37,073 nt of DNA from RGIG1681 sp045657465 (lineage in GTDB: Bacteria; Bacillota; Clostridia; Christensenellales; UBA1242): assembly GCA_045657465.1 (NCBI GenBank), contig JAZOTD010000010.1, positions 1 through 37,073 of the forward strand, given 5' to 3'. Positions 1-7,224 of the stretch are shown piece after piece. Below the pieces are notes generated by a model. That model was not told where the DNA came from, ran no database searches, and saw only the letters and a program-made list of their open reading frames with translations. The translations under genes were made by a program, and so were the position numbers. Every line of letters starts with the position of its first letter. The stretch's first letter is position 1.

Positions 1-689
1 TATGGTGCAATAATCTTTGCTAAATCTTCAACTTTTTCACGAGCAAAATTTGATGTGTATGGATAACTATGAAAATGCACAGCAGACACATTCACGCCAC
101 GTTTTGCAACCATATATCCAGCAACCGGGCTATCAATTCCACCAGAAAGCAACAATAGTCCACCACCAGATGTTCCAACAGGCATTCCACCAACACCCGC
201 AATAACTAAAACATACATGTATGTTTCTTTATTTTCACGAATATCAATATCTAGCACATGGTCAGGATTTTTAATATCAACCTTAAGGCTTTTGTTTGAA
301 GCCAAAATTTTTCCACCAATTTCTGCTGAAATTTGCATTGAGTTTTTGCTAAGGGTTTTATCTGCACGATTTGTTATAACCTTAAATGTTCCTGTTTTTC
401 CAGCCATCATTTCAACTGCTTGGCTTGCAATCATTTCCATATCAGTTTCAAAACAAATTGCTGGTGAAAATGAAAAAATACCTGCCACTTTTGAAATTCT
501 GTCAATGATATCACTTTCAATATCTTCAGCATAGTTTGTCACTATATATCTTCCAGGAATCTTCACAACTTCTGCACCAAATGGTTCCATCGCTGTTTTA
601 ATATTTCTTAAAAGTGCCTTTTCAAAATAACCACGATTTTTTCCTTTTAAAAAGATTTCACCAAATCTAATAAGTATAACTTTTTTCAT
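1..689 (-). CDS. thiI: tRNA 4-thiouridine synthase ThiI, C-terminus beyond window
   Basis: ThiI moves sulfur from a cysteine desulfurase persulfide to uridine 8 of tRNA (s4U) and in some species also serves thiamine thiazole synthesis. About 229 N-terminal residues are visible, beginning MKKVILIRFGEIFLKGKN. They cover the ferredoxin-like/THUMP RNA-binding region and reach the adenylating PP-loop, SGGIDSPVAGYMVAKRG, coded near positions 80-150. The rest, including any rhodanese domain with its catalytic Cys, lies off the left edge. The ATG at 689 has AAAGGA six bases upstream, overlapping the stop codon of the upstream desulfurase. That close coupling fits the known NifS-ThiI sulfur relay. The family call is firm; whether the protein also acts in thiamine synthesis cannot be seen. 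Confidence 0.95.
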   Translation of the reverse strand, partial: MKKVILIRFGEIFLKGKNRGYFEKALLRNIKTAMEPFGAEVVKIPGRYIVTNYAEDIESDIIDRISKVAGIFSFSPAICFETDMEMIASQAVEMMAGKTGTFKVITNRADKTLSKNSMQISAEIGGKILASNKSLKVDIKNPDHVLDIDIRENKETYMYVLVIAGVGGMPVGTSGGGLLLLSGGIDSPVAGYMVAKRGVNVSAVHFHSYPYTSNFAREKVEDLAKIIAP

Positions 690-692
690 AAT

Positions 693-1850
693 CTATCCTT
701 TGTTTACCAAATTATTATTTTCAAATCTTTCAACGTTTTTAATAAACGCATCAGCAATATAATCAAAATCATATTGAGCATATGGTGAAAAACTCACCCT
801 AACACTTCCAATAACATTTTTTTCATCAACACCCATTGCTTCCAGTGTTCTGTTACCTGCTTTTTTTGAAGAACAAGCTGAACCAGTTGAAATTAAAATA
901 CCACTTTGCTCAAGTGAATTCATCAAAACCTCACCCTTTATGTTAAAAAACGAAAGTGAAACAATGTGCGGAACACATTCATCATTTGAATTAACCAAAA
1001 GCCATTGACCAATTTTTGAATTTTGAAGTTTATCCAAAAACTCAGTTTTGAACGATAATAGTTTTTGGTGATTTGCATTTAAATCAGCAACTACCTTTTT
1101 TGCTGCATAAGCAAACGCAATTGCACCAGCCACATTTTCAGTTGATGATCTAAAATCATTTTCTTGACCACCACCAACCAAAAGAGCATCAACAACAACT
1201 CCCTTTTTAACCCAAAGCCCAGCAATGCCTCTAGGGGCATAAATCTTGTGAGCTGAAATTGAATACAAATCAACGCCAAGCGTGATTAAATTTACAGGAA
1301 TTTTTCCAAAAGCTTGCACGCCATCACTATGAAAAACAACTTGAGAATTAACAGACTTTGCATATGAGCATAGTGACTTAATGTCATTTATTGCACCTGT
1401 TTCATTTGACACATGCATAATAGAAACAAGAGCAACTTCTTTTGTCATAAGTTTTTTAAATTCTTCAAAATCAACCTGACCATTTTTTGCAAGCGGAATA
1501 TCTTTAACAACAACACCTTTTTTTTCTAAACGGTGTGCAGCATTATACACCGCTGGATGTTCACCAGCAGAAATCAAAACAACCTGCCCTGCTCTTAAAT
1601 GAACACCTTCAAACACAGTGTTGTTTGATTCAGTAGCACTCGAAGTGAAATATAAAAATCCAGTCTTGCCATGCAAAGCATCAACAATAATTTTTCTTGA
1701 TTCTTCCAAAGACTTTTTTGCATTTCTAGCAACCATATACGAAGCACTTGGATTATAAAAACATTCTTCATTGTTTTTCTTCATCAAATCAAATTCTTCA
1801 TCAAACGCTTTAGTCGTTGCAGCATTGTCTAAATAATATAATTTTTCCAT
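693..1850 (-). CDS. nifS: cysteine desulfurase (NifS/IscS family)
   Basis: A PLP enzyme that converts cysteine to alanine and leaves a persulfide on an active-site Cys. Visible hallmarks are the N-terminal YLDNAATT, the PLP lysine in SAHKIYAPRG, and the active-site Cys in STGSACSSKKAG. With the start at 1850 the product is 385 aa, normal for the family. I chose ATG 1850 because the protein then begins MEKLYYLDNAATT; an in-frame TTG at 1868 would add six residues without a usable ribosome-binding site. The gene lies directly upstream of thiI, so its likely main partner is ThiI (s4U), although a role in Fe-S assembly cannot be excluded. A consensus promoter sits right before the ATG and predicts a transcript starting at the start codon. 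Confidence 0.95.
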   Translation of the reverse strand: MEKLYYLDNAATTKAFDEEFDLMKKNNEECFYNPSASYMVARNAKKSLEESRKIIVDALHGKTGFLYFTSSATESNNTVFEGVHLRAGQVVLISAGEHPAVYNAAHRLEKKGVVVKDIPLAKNGQVDFEEFKKLMTKEVALVSIMHVSNETGAINDIKSLCSYAKSVNSQVVFHSDGVQAFGKIPVNLITLGVDLYSISAHKIYAPRGIAGLWVKKGVVVDALLVGGGQENDFRSSTENVAGAIAFAYAAKKVVADLNANHQKLLSFKTEFLDKLQNSKIGQWLLVNSNDECVPHIVSLSFFNIKGEVLMNSLEQSGILISTGSACSSKKAGNRTLEAMGVDEKNVIGSVRVSFSPYAQYDFDYIADAFIKNVERFENNNLVNKG

Positions 1851-1856
1851 AAAAAT

Positions 1857-1885
1857 ATTATGTATCAAATCACCTATTTTGTCAA
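1857..1885 (-). promoter_or_regulatory. sigma-A type promoter of the cysteine desulfurase gene
   Basis: On the minus strand TTGACA (1885-1880), a 17-base spacer and CATAAT (1862-1857). The expected first transcribed base is about 1850, the A of the start codon. The -35 overlaps the TGA stop of yunB. Confidence 0.65.
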
Positions 1886-2583
1886 GAACTAAACCTTTCA
1901 GGAACCAAGTTTAACATGTCAGTTAAATTCGAAGAATTTAAATACACTTCAGGAATATTTCCAACTATCAAAGTTTCAGATAAAAGAACTTCAGAACTGC
2001 TTTGCATACTCATGCTCTCAAACGGCAAAACCACATAAACATTAATCGTAACATTCAAATAAAGTTTGTGATAAGTCTGGTTGATGCCAGCAGAATTAAA
2101 TTTTGAAGTAAAAAAACAAAACACTTCTCCATATGGATTAACCTGATATGCAACTTTTGGGCCATACCCAGCTAAAATTGAAATTCCAGAAAAGGACCCT
2201 AACGAGATTTTTATTGGACTTTTTGCAAGCTCCAAAAAATTAGTCATAACAACCTTGCTCATCGCCTTTGATAAAATATTGATTCTAACAGAGTTTGCTT
2301 CTATGTATGCAACATCATTATTTGAATCTTTAACAACATTAATCAAATCACCATAACTATAATTTTGATTCATCGTATCAGCAACAGCATAGTTGATTGA
2401 CTTAGTCGCAAATGTTTTCATTTGAGTTTTTGTATTTTCTACAACTATTGGAATAAGTAAATATTTTAAATATAAAACAAACAATAAAACCAGCATAAGA
2501 AAAAACGAAAAAACTTTATGTTTTAAATGCAATTTTGGCATTTTTATTATGTTTAAACGATATTTTTTGCGTTTAGACGTCAT
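1882..2583 (-). CDS. yunB: sporulation protein YunB
   Basis: This 233-aa protein matches the YunB family in length and layout: a short basic N-terminus, one membrane segment at about residues 24-44, then a soluble domain expected outside the cytoplasm, containing stretches such as GSFSGISILAGYGPKV and VNPYGEV. In Bacillus the gene is under mother-cell sigma-E control and is needed for normal sporulation; the molecular role is unknown. It lies 39 bases downstream of spoVAEB, which fits a sporulation cluster. No Shine-Dalgarno (SD) sequence is well placed: GAAGG is about 19 bases from the ATG. A TATAAT ends five bases before the ATG, so a short-leader or leaderless transcript is possible. The stop is TGA. 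Assigned from remembered family sequence, so fairly but not fully certain. Confidence 0.82.
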   Translation of the reverse strand: MTSKRKKYRLNIIKMPKLHLKHKVFSFFLMLVLLFVLYLKYLLIPIVVENTKTQMKTFATKSINYAVADTMNQNYSYGDLINVVKDSNNDVAYIEANSVRINILSKAMSKVVMTNFLELAKSPIKISLGSFSGISILAGYGPKVAYQVNPYGEVFCFFTSKFNSAGINQTYHKLYLNVTINVYVVLPFESMSMQSSSEVLLSETLIVGNIPEVYLNSSNLTDMLNLVPERFSS

Positions 2584-2622
2584 ATTAAATTATATTAAAC
2601 AGCCTTCGATTTTATCACAACT

Positions 2623-2997
2623 TTAACTTTTTTTAGATTTAGACGAAGTAAAAAATGAAACCATATATGACAACCCAATTGCAACAGCAACCCCTGCCGA
2701 CGTGGCCATCAAACCACCGCCAATAGCACCAAACAAACCATTAGATACAGCCCCTTCAATTGCACCACGAGCAAGCGCATTTCCAAATCCAGTTATTGGT
2801 AGTGTTGCACCGGCTCCGGCCCATTCAACCAAATAATTATAGATTCCAAACCCGCCCAAAATAGCGCCCACCATTAAAAACATAACTAGTATTCTGGCTG
2901 GTGTAATTTTTGTTTTTATTTCTATCAGTTCTCCAATCATACAAATCGTTCCACCCACTAAAAACACTTTCAAATACATAAAAATTGCACTCCACAT
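2623..2997 (-). CDS. spoVAE: stage V sporulation protein AE (SpoVAEB type)
   Basis: A 124-aa membrane protein of the SpoVAC/SpoVAEB family, part of the SpoVA channel that imports dipicolinic acid into the forespore and releases it at germination. It has several hydrophobic helices and the family motif region AGAGATLPITGFGNALARGA, followed by a Gly/Ala-rich helix. I set the start at ATG 2997 because AAAGGAG lies five bases upstream. An in-frame upstream start at 3027 would overlap spoVAD and has no such site. It is the third gene of the C-D-E set and 10 bases downstream of spoVAD. It resembles SpoVAC (the same P-I/V-TGFAN-type motif), reflecting common ancestry. Confidence 0.93.
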   Translation of the reverse strand: MWSAIFMYLKVFLVGGTICMIGELIEIKTKITPARILVMFLMVGAILGGFGIYNYLVEWAGAGATLPITGFGNALARGAIEGAVSNGLFGAIGGGLMATSAGVAVAIGLSYMVSFFTSSKSKKS

Positions 2998-3007
2998 AAC
3001 CACTCCT

Positions 3008-4012
3008 TTACTCTCTAACAAGCTCAATTAAATGAGCTACCGCAGGAATAGAATCACCCTGCTGATTTGTTATAGTACTCATCAAAGCACCAGTCGCAAC
3101 AAGCAAAACTTTTGAAAACGTTTTGTCTTGAAATTTGTCTAATATGTATGTCGCAAGAACCAACGCAGAACACCCCGCACCGCTTCCACCTTGATAAGAC
3201 TCTTCTTCAAACAAATACATTCCATGTCCACAATCGGCATAATTTTTACCAAGAGTAAACCCCTTTTCAGCAATTAAATCTCGCAAAATATCTGAGCCCA
3301 ACTTTCCAAGATCTCCCGTTGCAATAAAATCATAATCATCTGGTTTTGTTTTTGTATCTCCGAAAAAATTACATAATGTATCACACGCTGCAGGTGCCAT
3401 TGCTGCACCCATGTTCGCAATATCAATCACACCAAAATCTTGAACTCGTCCAAAACAAACTTTTGAAATTTTAACATTAGACTTTTTATTCGAAACCACA
3501 AATGCACCACCGGCAGTAACCGTCCATTGAGAATAACATTGTCGCTGATTTCCAAATTCTAACGGATAACGATACAACCTTTCAGCAGAACTAAAATGAC
3601 TTATTGCAGAACATAAAACATTTTTAAACGCACCACTTTCAATCAACATTGCACCCAACCCCAAACTAGCAGTTATTGTTGCACAGGCAGAGTATATCCC
3701 AACATACGGAACTTGCAATTTTTCAGCAACATAATTTGTTGAAACCAACTGATTTAACAAGTCTCCACCAAGATAGATGCCAATGTCTTCTTTTTTCAGT
3801 TTTGCATTTTTAATGGCTTTTTCATCAATCATCTCAAGCATCTTTCGCTCACCTTTTTCAAATGTTTTTTCATTCATCTTATCATCACTAACATAGTCTT
3901 TTATATATTTTGCATAACTGCCTTGTTTTTCTTTTTCACCTGCAAGCGAACCGCGTCCAATTATATAACAACTATTTTCTAGTTCTAATGTTTGTTTCCC
4001 AATTCTTTTCAT
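3008..4012 (-). CDS. spoVAD: stage V sporulation protein AD
   Basis: SpoVAD is the soluble, thiolase-fold component of the SpoVA complex and in Bacillus binds dipicolinic acid. The 334-aa product has the family's typical start (KQTLEL, then IIGRGSLAGEKEKQG), the central VGIYSACATITASLGLGAML segment, and a C-terminal ADCGHGMYLFEEESYQGGSGAGCSA region. Length is normal. The gene follows spoVAC by 8 bases with GGTGGT near the ATG, so the C-D-EB genes should be co-transcribed. Known spoVA operons are expressed in the forespore under sigma-G; I did not find a clean sigma-G site upstream of spoVAC. Confidence 0.96.
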   Translation of the reverse strand: MKRIGKQTLELENSCYIIGRGSLAGEKEKQGSYAKYIKDYVSDDKMNEKTFEKGERKMLEMIDEKAIKNAKLKKEDIGIYLGGDLLNQLVSTNYVAEKLQVPYVGIYSACATITASLGLGAMLIESGAFKNVLCSAISHFSSAERLYRYPLEFGNQRQCYSQWTVTAGGAFVVSNKKSNVKISKVCFGRVQDFGVIDIANMGAAMAPAACDTLCNFFGDTKTKPDDYDFIATGDLGKLGSDILRDLIAEKGFTLGKNYADCGHGMYLFEEESYQGGSGAGCSALVLATYILDKFQDKTFSKVLLVATGALMSTITNQQGDSIPAVAHLIELVRE

Positions 4013-4020
4013 AAACCACC

Positions 4021-4476
4021 TTAAAATATCAATATCAAACTATAAACCAAACCAACAATGATTGAATAAGCAACACCATTAACAAGCACAGGACCAGCCA
4101 CATAAAACATTTTTGCTCCTATGCCAAAAACCAAACCTTCATTTTTATATTCAATCGCACACGAAGCAATACTGTTTGCAAACCCTGAAATTGGCACAAA
4201 TGTTCCCGCACCACCAAACTTGGCAATTCTGTCAAACACACCCGATGCAGTTAAAATTATTGTGATGGTTATCACAATCACACTAACCCAAGACCCCACT
4301 CTCAAAATGTCCATTGTTGGATTATACGACTTGATAATATCACCAAACATTTGACCAAAACAGCAAATCATCCCACCAACAATAAATGAATGAAACAGCG
4401 AATTAAACCACCCTGTTTTTGGCGTTTGTTTTTCTACATACATCAAATATTCTTCGTTTCTTTTTTCGTTATTCAT
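4021..4476 (-). CDS. spoVAC: stage V sporulation protein AC
   Basis: A 151-aa integral membrane protein and core part of the SpoVA dipicolinic-acid channel, first gene of the local spoVAC-spoVAD-spoVAEB operon. Family features are HSFIVGGMICCFGQ near residue 29 onward, the FDRIAKFGGAGTFVPISGFANSI-type block, and AIEYKNEGLVFGIG. ATG 4476 is preferred: it has AGAGG four bases upstream and gives a length equal to Bacillus SpoVAC. A start at 4503 would add nine residues. On this strand upstream, TGAATA resembles a forespore -35, but no convincing partner -10 follows. Confidence 0.95.
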   Translation of the reverse strand: MNNEKRNEEYLMYVEKQTPKTGWFNSLFHSFIVGGMICCFGQMFGDIIKSYNPTMDILRVGSWVSVIVITITIILTASGVFDRIAKFGGAGTFVPISGFANSIASCAIEYKNEGLVFGIGAKMFYVAGPVLVNGVAYSIIVGLVYSLILIF

Positions 4477-4550
4477 AAAACCTCTTTTTAAAATTTTCCG
4501 CAATTTTTACTTAATTTATCGTCAAAAGCATATGTTTTTATTCAATTTAT

Positions 4551-4579
4551 AAATATTTTTGTAATTTTTGAAGATACTA
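4551..4579 (+). promoter_or_regulatory. possible forespore-type promoter before the Asn-rich gene
   Basis: AAATA (4551-4555), a 17-base spacer, then GATACTA (4573-4579). Each half differs by one base from the sigma-G consensus (GHATR and CATNHTA). It lies 23 bases upstream of the start codon. The sequence is very AT-rich, so a chance match is quite possible. Confidence 0.3.
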
Positions 4580-4602
4580 AAAGTAATTAAAAGGAGAAAA
4601 TT

Positions 4603-5847
4603 ATGAACGAAAAAATTAAAAAAATAATGAAATCATCACTTGTCTCAGCCTTAACTTTAACCACTCTTGGTTCCATGGCTGCATGCCCAAATTGCAACCA
4701 TTCCAACAATGCAAAAGCACAGTCGCAAGCCGAAAAACTTGGTAAGATCGTTGAAACATCAACAACAAACTTTGCCAATGAAAATTCATATACAACTCAA
4801 AACAACCAAAATTATTTAAGCGACTCAAATTCTCAAAACATTGAAGACAACATCTCAAATAGCAGTTCTTCAATGAGTCTTTTTGTGTTGTCAGAAACAC
4901 CATACATCACAATGTCAACCGATGACAACAACTCTCATATTAATATGTATATCAACCTAAGCAAAACTTCTAGTGAAAAACAAACAAATTCTTCAAGTGA
5001 ATCAAATTCAGATTCTTATAATTTGAAACGCTCAATTTTGACAATATACACAAACGAACTATACAAAGGAAATATCACATTAGATGACAATGAAAGATAT
5101 AATCTTGAGCAACAATTAAATCAATCTTCACCCATTTCTGCAACCAATTCAAAAATGAGAAATTCAAATCAAGACACTCAAATTGATTCAGTAATTAATA
5201 TTTTAGAACAAAATTTAAATCAAAACTCTTGTTATTACAACAAAAATCTCACTGAAATCACCAGAACATTAGGTCAAGATTCAAATGGTTCAAGCGAATA
5301 CAAAACTCTTGCGGACAAAATCACATCAACATTTAATTTAAAACAAAACACACCTACCACCCAAAACTTGACAAACAATAGCTCGCAATATATTAATTCT
5401 AATTCAAGAACAAACAGAATGAATAATTCAACTTCTAAAAACAATAGTCAAAATTCAAGACAATCATCAAACACAAACATCTCTTCTAATAATGAAAACA
5501 ATCAATCGTCAAGCACAAATCAAAACAACAATTCTAGAAGCTATATCAACAACCAAAACAATAACACTTCTAGAAATTATATAAACAACTCTAACAAATC
5601 AACAAATGATCAAAACTCAAATAGCAATATTTCAAGAAATAACAATCAAACTAGCAATAATTCATATATCAACAACACTTCTAGAAATATTCAAACAAAC
5701 CAAAATGATAATGAAAGTAATCAAAAAACAATGCGCGCTGACAGAACTCCAAATAATGAATACATTTCACCTAGTTCAAGAATATTAAACAACAGACCAA
5801 GAGCAAGCAGAACACCTTATCAAGAATTAAACAATTCTGTTAATTAA
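4603..5847 (+). CDS. secreted Asn/Ser-rich low-complexity protein, possible lipoprotein
   Basis: I do not recognise this 414-aa protein. It begins with a basic segment and a hydrophobic stretch (residues 11-27) ending LGSMAAC, so Cys28 could be lipidated, although Met at the -3 position is unusual for a lipobox; CPNC follows. Residues about 87-245 are the least repetitive and may form a domain (SILTIYTNELYKGNITLDD). Residues about 250-370 are dominated by Asn, Ser and Gln, with degenerate repeats of SR-(S/N)-YINN and TSRN. The tail is richer in Arg and Pro. The start has AAGGAG seven bases upstream. It is divergent from spoVAC and ends at its own terminator. Position and the weak forespore-type promoter suggest, but do not show, a role in the spore envelope or germination. 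Confidence 0.8.
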   Translation: MNEKIKKIMKSSLVSALTLTTLGSMAACPNCNHSNNAKAQSQAEKLGKIVETSTTNFANENSYTTQNNQNYLSDSNSQNIEDNISNSSSSMSLFVLSETPYITMSTDDNNSHINMYINLSKTSSEKQTNSSSESNSDSYNLKRSILTIYTNELYKGNITLDDNERYNLEQQLNQSSPISATNSKMRNSNQDTQIDSVINILEQNLNQNSCYYNKNLTEITRTLGQDSNGSSEYKTLADKITSTFNLKQNTPTTQNLTNNSSQYINSNSRTNRMNNSTSKNNSQNSRQSSNTNISSNNENNQSSSTNQNNNSRSYINNQNNNTSRNYINNSNKSTNDQNSNSNISRNNNQTSNNSYINNTSRNIQTNQNDNESNQKTMRADRTPNNEYISPSSRILNNRPRASRTPYQELNNSVN

Positions 5848-5870
5848 AATTTAAAAAAATTGCAAAATAA

Positions 5871-5892
5871 AAATAGGGCTATCGCCCTATTT
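5871..5892. terminator. bidirectional intrinsic terminator
   Basis: AAATAGGGC pairs perfectly with GCCCTATTT around a four-base loop, with a T-run on the plus strand and A-rich sequence on the other side. It separates the converging Asn-rich gene and the Ig-like membrane protein gene. Confidence 0.92.
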
Positions 5893-5895
5893 TTT

Positions 5896-7080
5896 TTAAT
5901 TAATTGTTACGCTAGAAACATTAACACCTTCTTGATATTCAATCACAAGTTCAATTGTTGATTCACCATTATTATATTTGTAAACCAATTTAATTTTTGA
6001 ACCTGTTGTCAAATCAGATGTAAGCTTGTAACCTTGCCCTGAAACATATGCAAGTTTTTCAGCAGAATCATCAATATAAATATCCAAATTTGAACTCGAA
6101 TATTTTGTTGATGTTTTTCCGTAAGCACCATAATCAACAAGCAAATTCAAAACCGAACTAGAAATATATTCATCAGCTTTTAAATTAAACAAACCATCTG
6201 TATATATTGCTTCAATACCTTTTTCAACTTTCTTTAAAATATTGACTGTGTATGTTGTTTCAAAACCTTCATAGTCAAAAGTTAATGATGCAGTTGTTCC
6301 TCTCAAAAATTTAACATCTTCACCATTATCTCCAACACGATCAACACTTCCAATAACACCTTTTAAGTGTGACTTGTCAAGTTTAACTTGCTTTGTTGAC
6401 CCATCTGAATATTCAGCAATAATATATAACCCAGTGTAATCAAAAACCTCATCAACATAATAATCGTTTTCAACCTGACTAAGTGAAATACCTTTCAAAT
6501 AAACAGGAATGTCTCTTGTGAGATAAATACCTAAAAACACACCGACACCAACAACCGCAACAACTGACGCCGCAATAATTGCCTTTTTCATCCATTTTGG
6601 ATATTTCTTTTGCAATTTGATGCGCTTGATGTTTTTCATATGCATAAGGTCATATTCATCAATATATTGTCCAACATATGTATAATCAAAGTCATCAATA
6701 GTGAGTGTAAGTTCTTGCTTTTTGCCTTTGTCTTTGTCACCAAAAAGCGCTTTTAATGAATCATAGTCTTGTTGCGAACGTTCTTCAGTTGAACCACCAG
6801 AACCAGTCTCATATTCATCACCAAAGTTTTCATCGACAATCTCAATGTTTTGTGATTTTAAAATTTGAGCAATTTTACTCTTAACACTATCAAGTCTCTC
6901 TTTCTTTTCACGTTGTGAATCAGTGAGCCCATCATCAACAGAGTCATCATAAACTTCCAAAAACTCATCAACTGCAGAGACTTCTTTCTTTTCGTCATTT
7001 TCAGCAGACAAAAGTTGTTCTTCTTTTGAAGAACCATCAAACACTTTTTCAATTTTTGGTTGTTTTTTCTTTTTTGCCAT
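5896..7080 (-). CDS. single-pass membrane protein with bacterial Ig-like outer domains
   Basis: A 394-aa protein with three parts. Residues 1-165 are highly charged and predicted cytoplasmic, with an acidic low-complexity stretch and a basic patch (KRIKLQKKYPKWMKK) just before the membrane. Residues about 167-187 form one membrane helix. The remainder, outside, looks like one or two bacterial Ig-like domains: YLKGISLSQVENDYYVDEVFDYTGLYIIAEYSDGS resembles the Big family of cell-surface proteins. There is no signal-peptidase site, LPXTG motif or enzyme motif, so a structural or sensing role at the envelope is possible but unproven. It is a single-gene unit with a strong promoter. An AAGGAG lies about 15 bases from the ATG, rather far, with no better in-frame start. 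Confidence 0.8.
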   Translation of the reverse strand: MAKKKKQPKIEKVFDGSSKEEQLLSAENDEKKEVSAVDEFLEVYDDSVDDGLTDSQREKKERLDSVKSKIAQILKSQNIEIVDENFGDEYETGSGGSTEERSQQDYDSLKALFGDKDKGKKQELTLTIDDFDYTYVGQYIDEYDLMHMKNIKRIKLQKKYPKWMKKAIIAASVVAVVGVGVFLGIYLTRDIPVYLKGISLSQVENDYYVDEVFDYTGLYIIAEYSDGSTKQVKLDKSHLKGVIGSVDRVGDNGEDVKFLRGTTASLTFDYEGFETTYTVNILKKVEKGIEAIYTDGLFNLKADEYISSSVLNLLVDYGAYGKTSTKYSSSNLDIYIDDSAEKLAYVSGQGYKLTSDLTTGSKIKLVYKYNNGESTIELVIEYQEGVNVSSVTIN

Positions 7081-7128
7081 AATTAAAAAACTGCTCTCCT
7101 TTTTATGCTTACAATAAACTACAATATT

Positions 7129-7157
7129 ATTATATCAAAGGCAAAATTTTAGGTCAA
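7129..7157 (-). promoter_or_regulatory. sigma-A type promoter of the Ig-like membrane protein gene
   Basis: TTGACC (7157-7152), 17-base spacer, TATAAT (7134-7129) on the minus strand. It predicts a leader of about 42 bases that contains AAGGAG. Confidence 0.75.
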
Positions 7158-7198
7158 ATGTTATAACCCTAATTAGCAAAATTTAATAAATCAAAAAA

Positions 7199-7219
7199 AG
7201 CCAACTAAAATAGTTGGCT
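7199..7219 (-). terminator. intrinsic terminator after the topoisomerase genes
   Basis: AGCCAACTA pairs with TAGTTGGCT around a three-base loop, followed on the minus strand by a run of T. It lies just downstream of the A-subunit stop codon. Confidence 0.9.
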
Positions 7220-7224
7220 TTTTA

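Noticed and set aside
4500..4560. Sigma-G promoter for spoVAC on the minus strand (TGAATA as -35)
   Set aside because: No acceptable CATNHTA-like -10 occurs 16-18 bases downstream, so I did not list it.
5380..5720. Repeats in the Asn-rich gene considered as a CRISPR or DNA tandem array
   Set aside because: They are degenerate, irregular in spacing and follow the codon frame, so they are protein low-complexity repeats.
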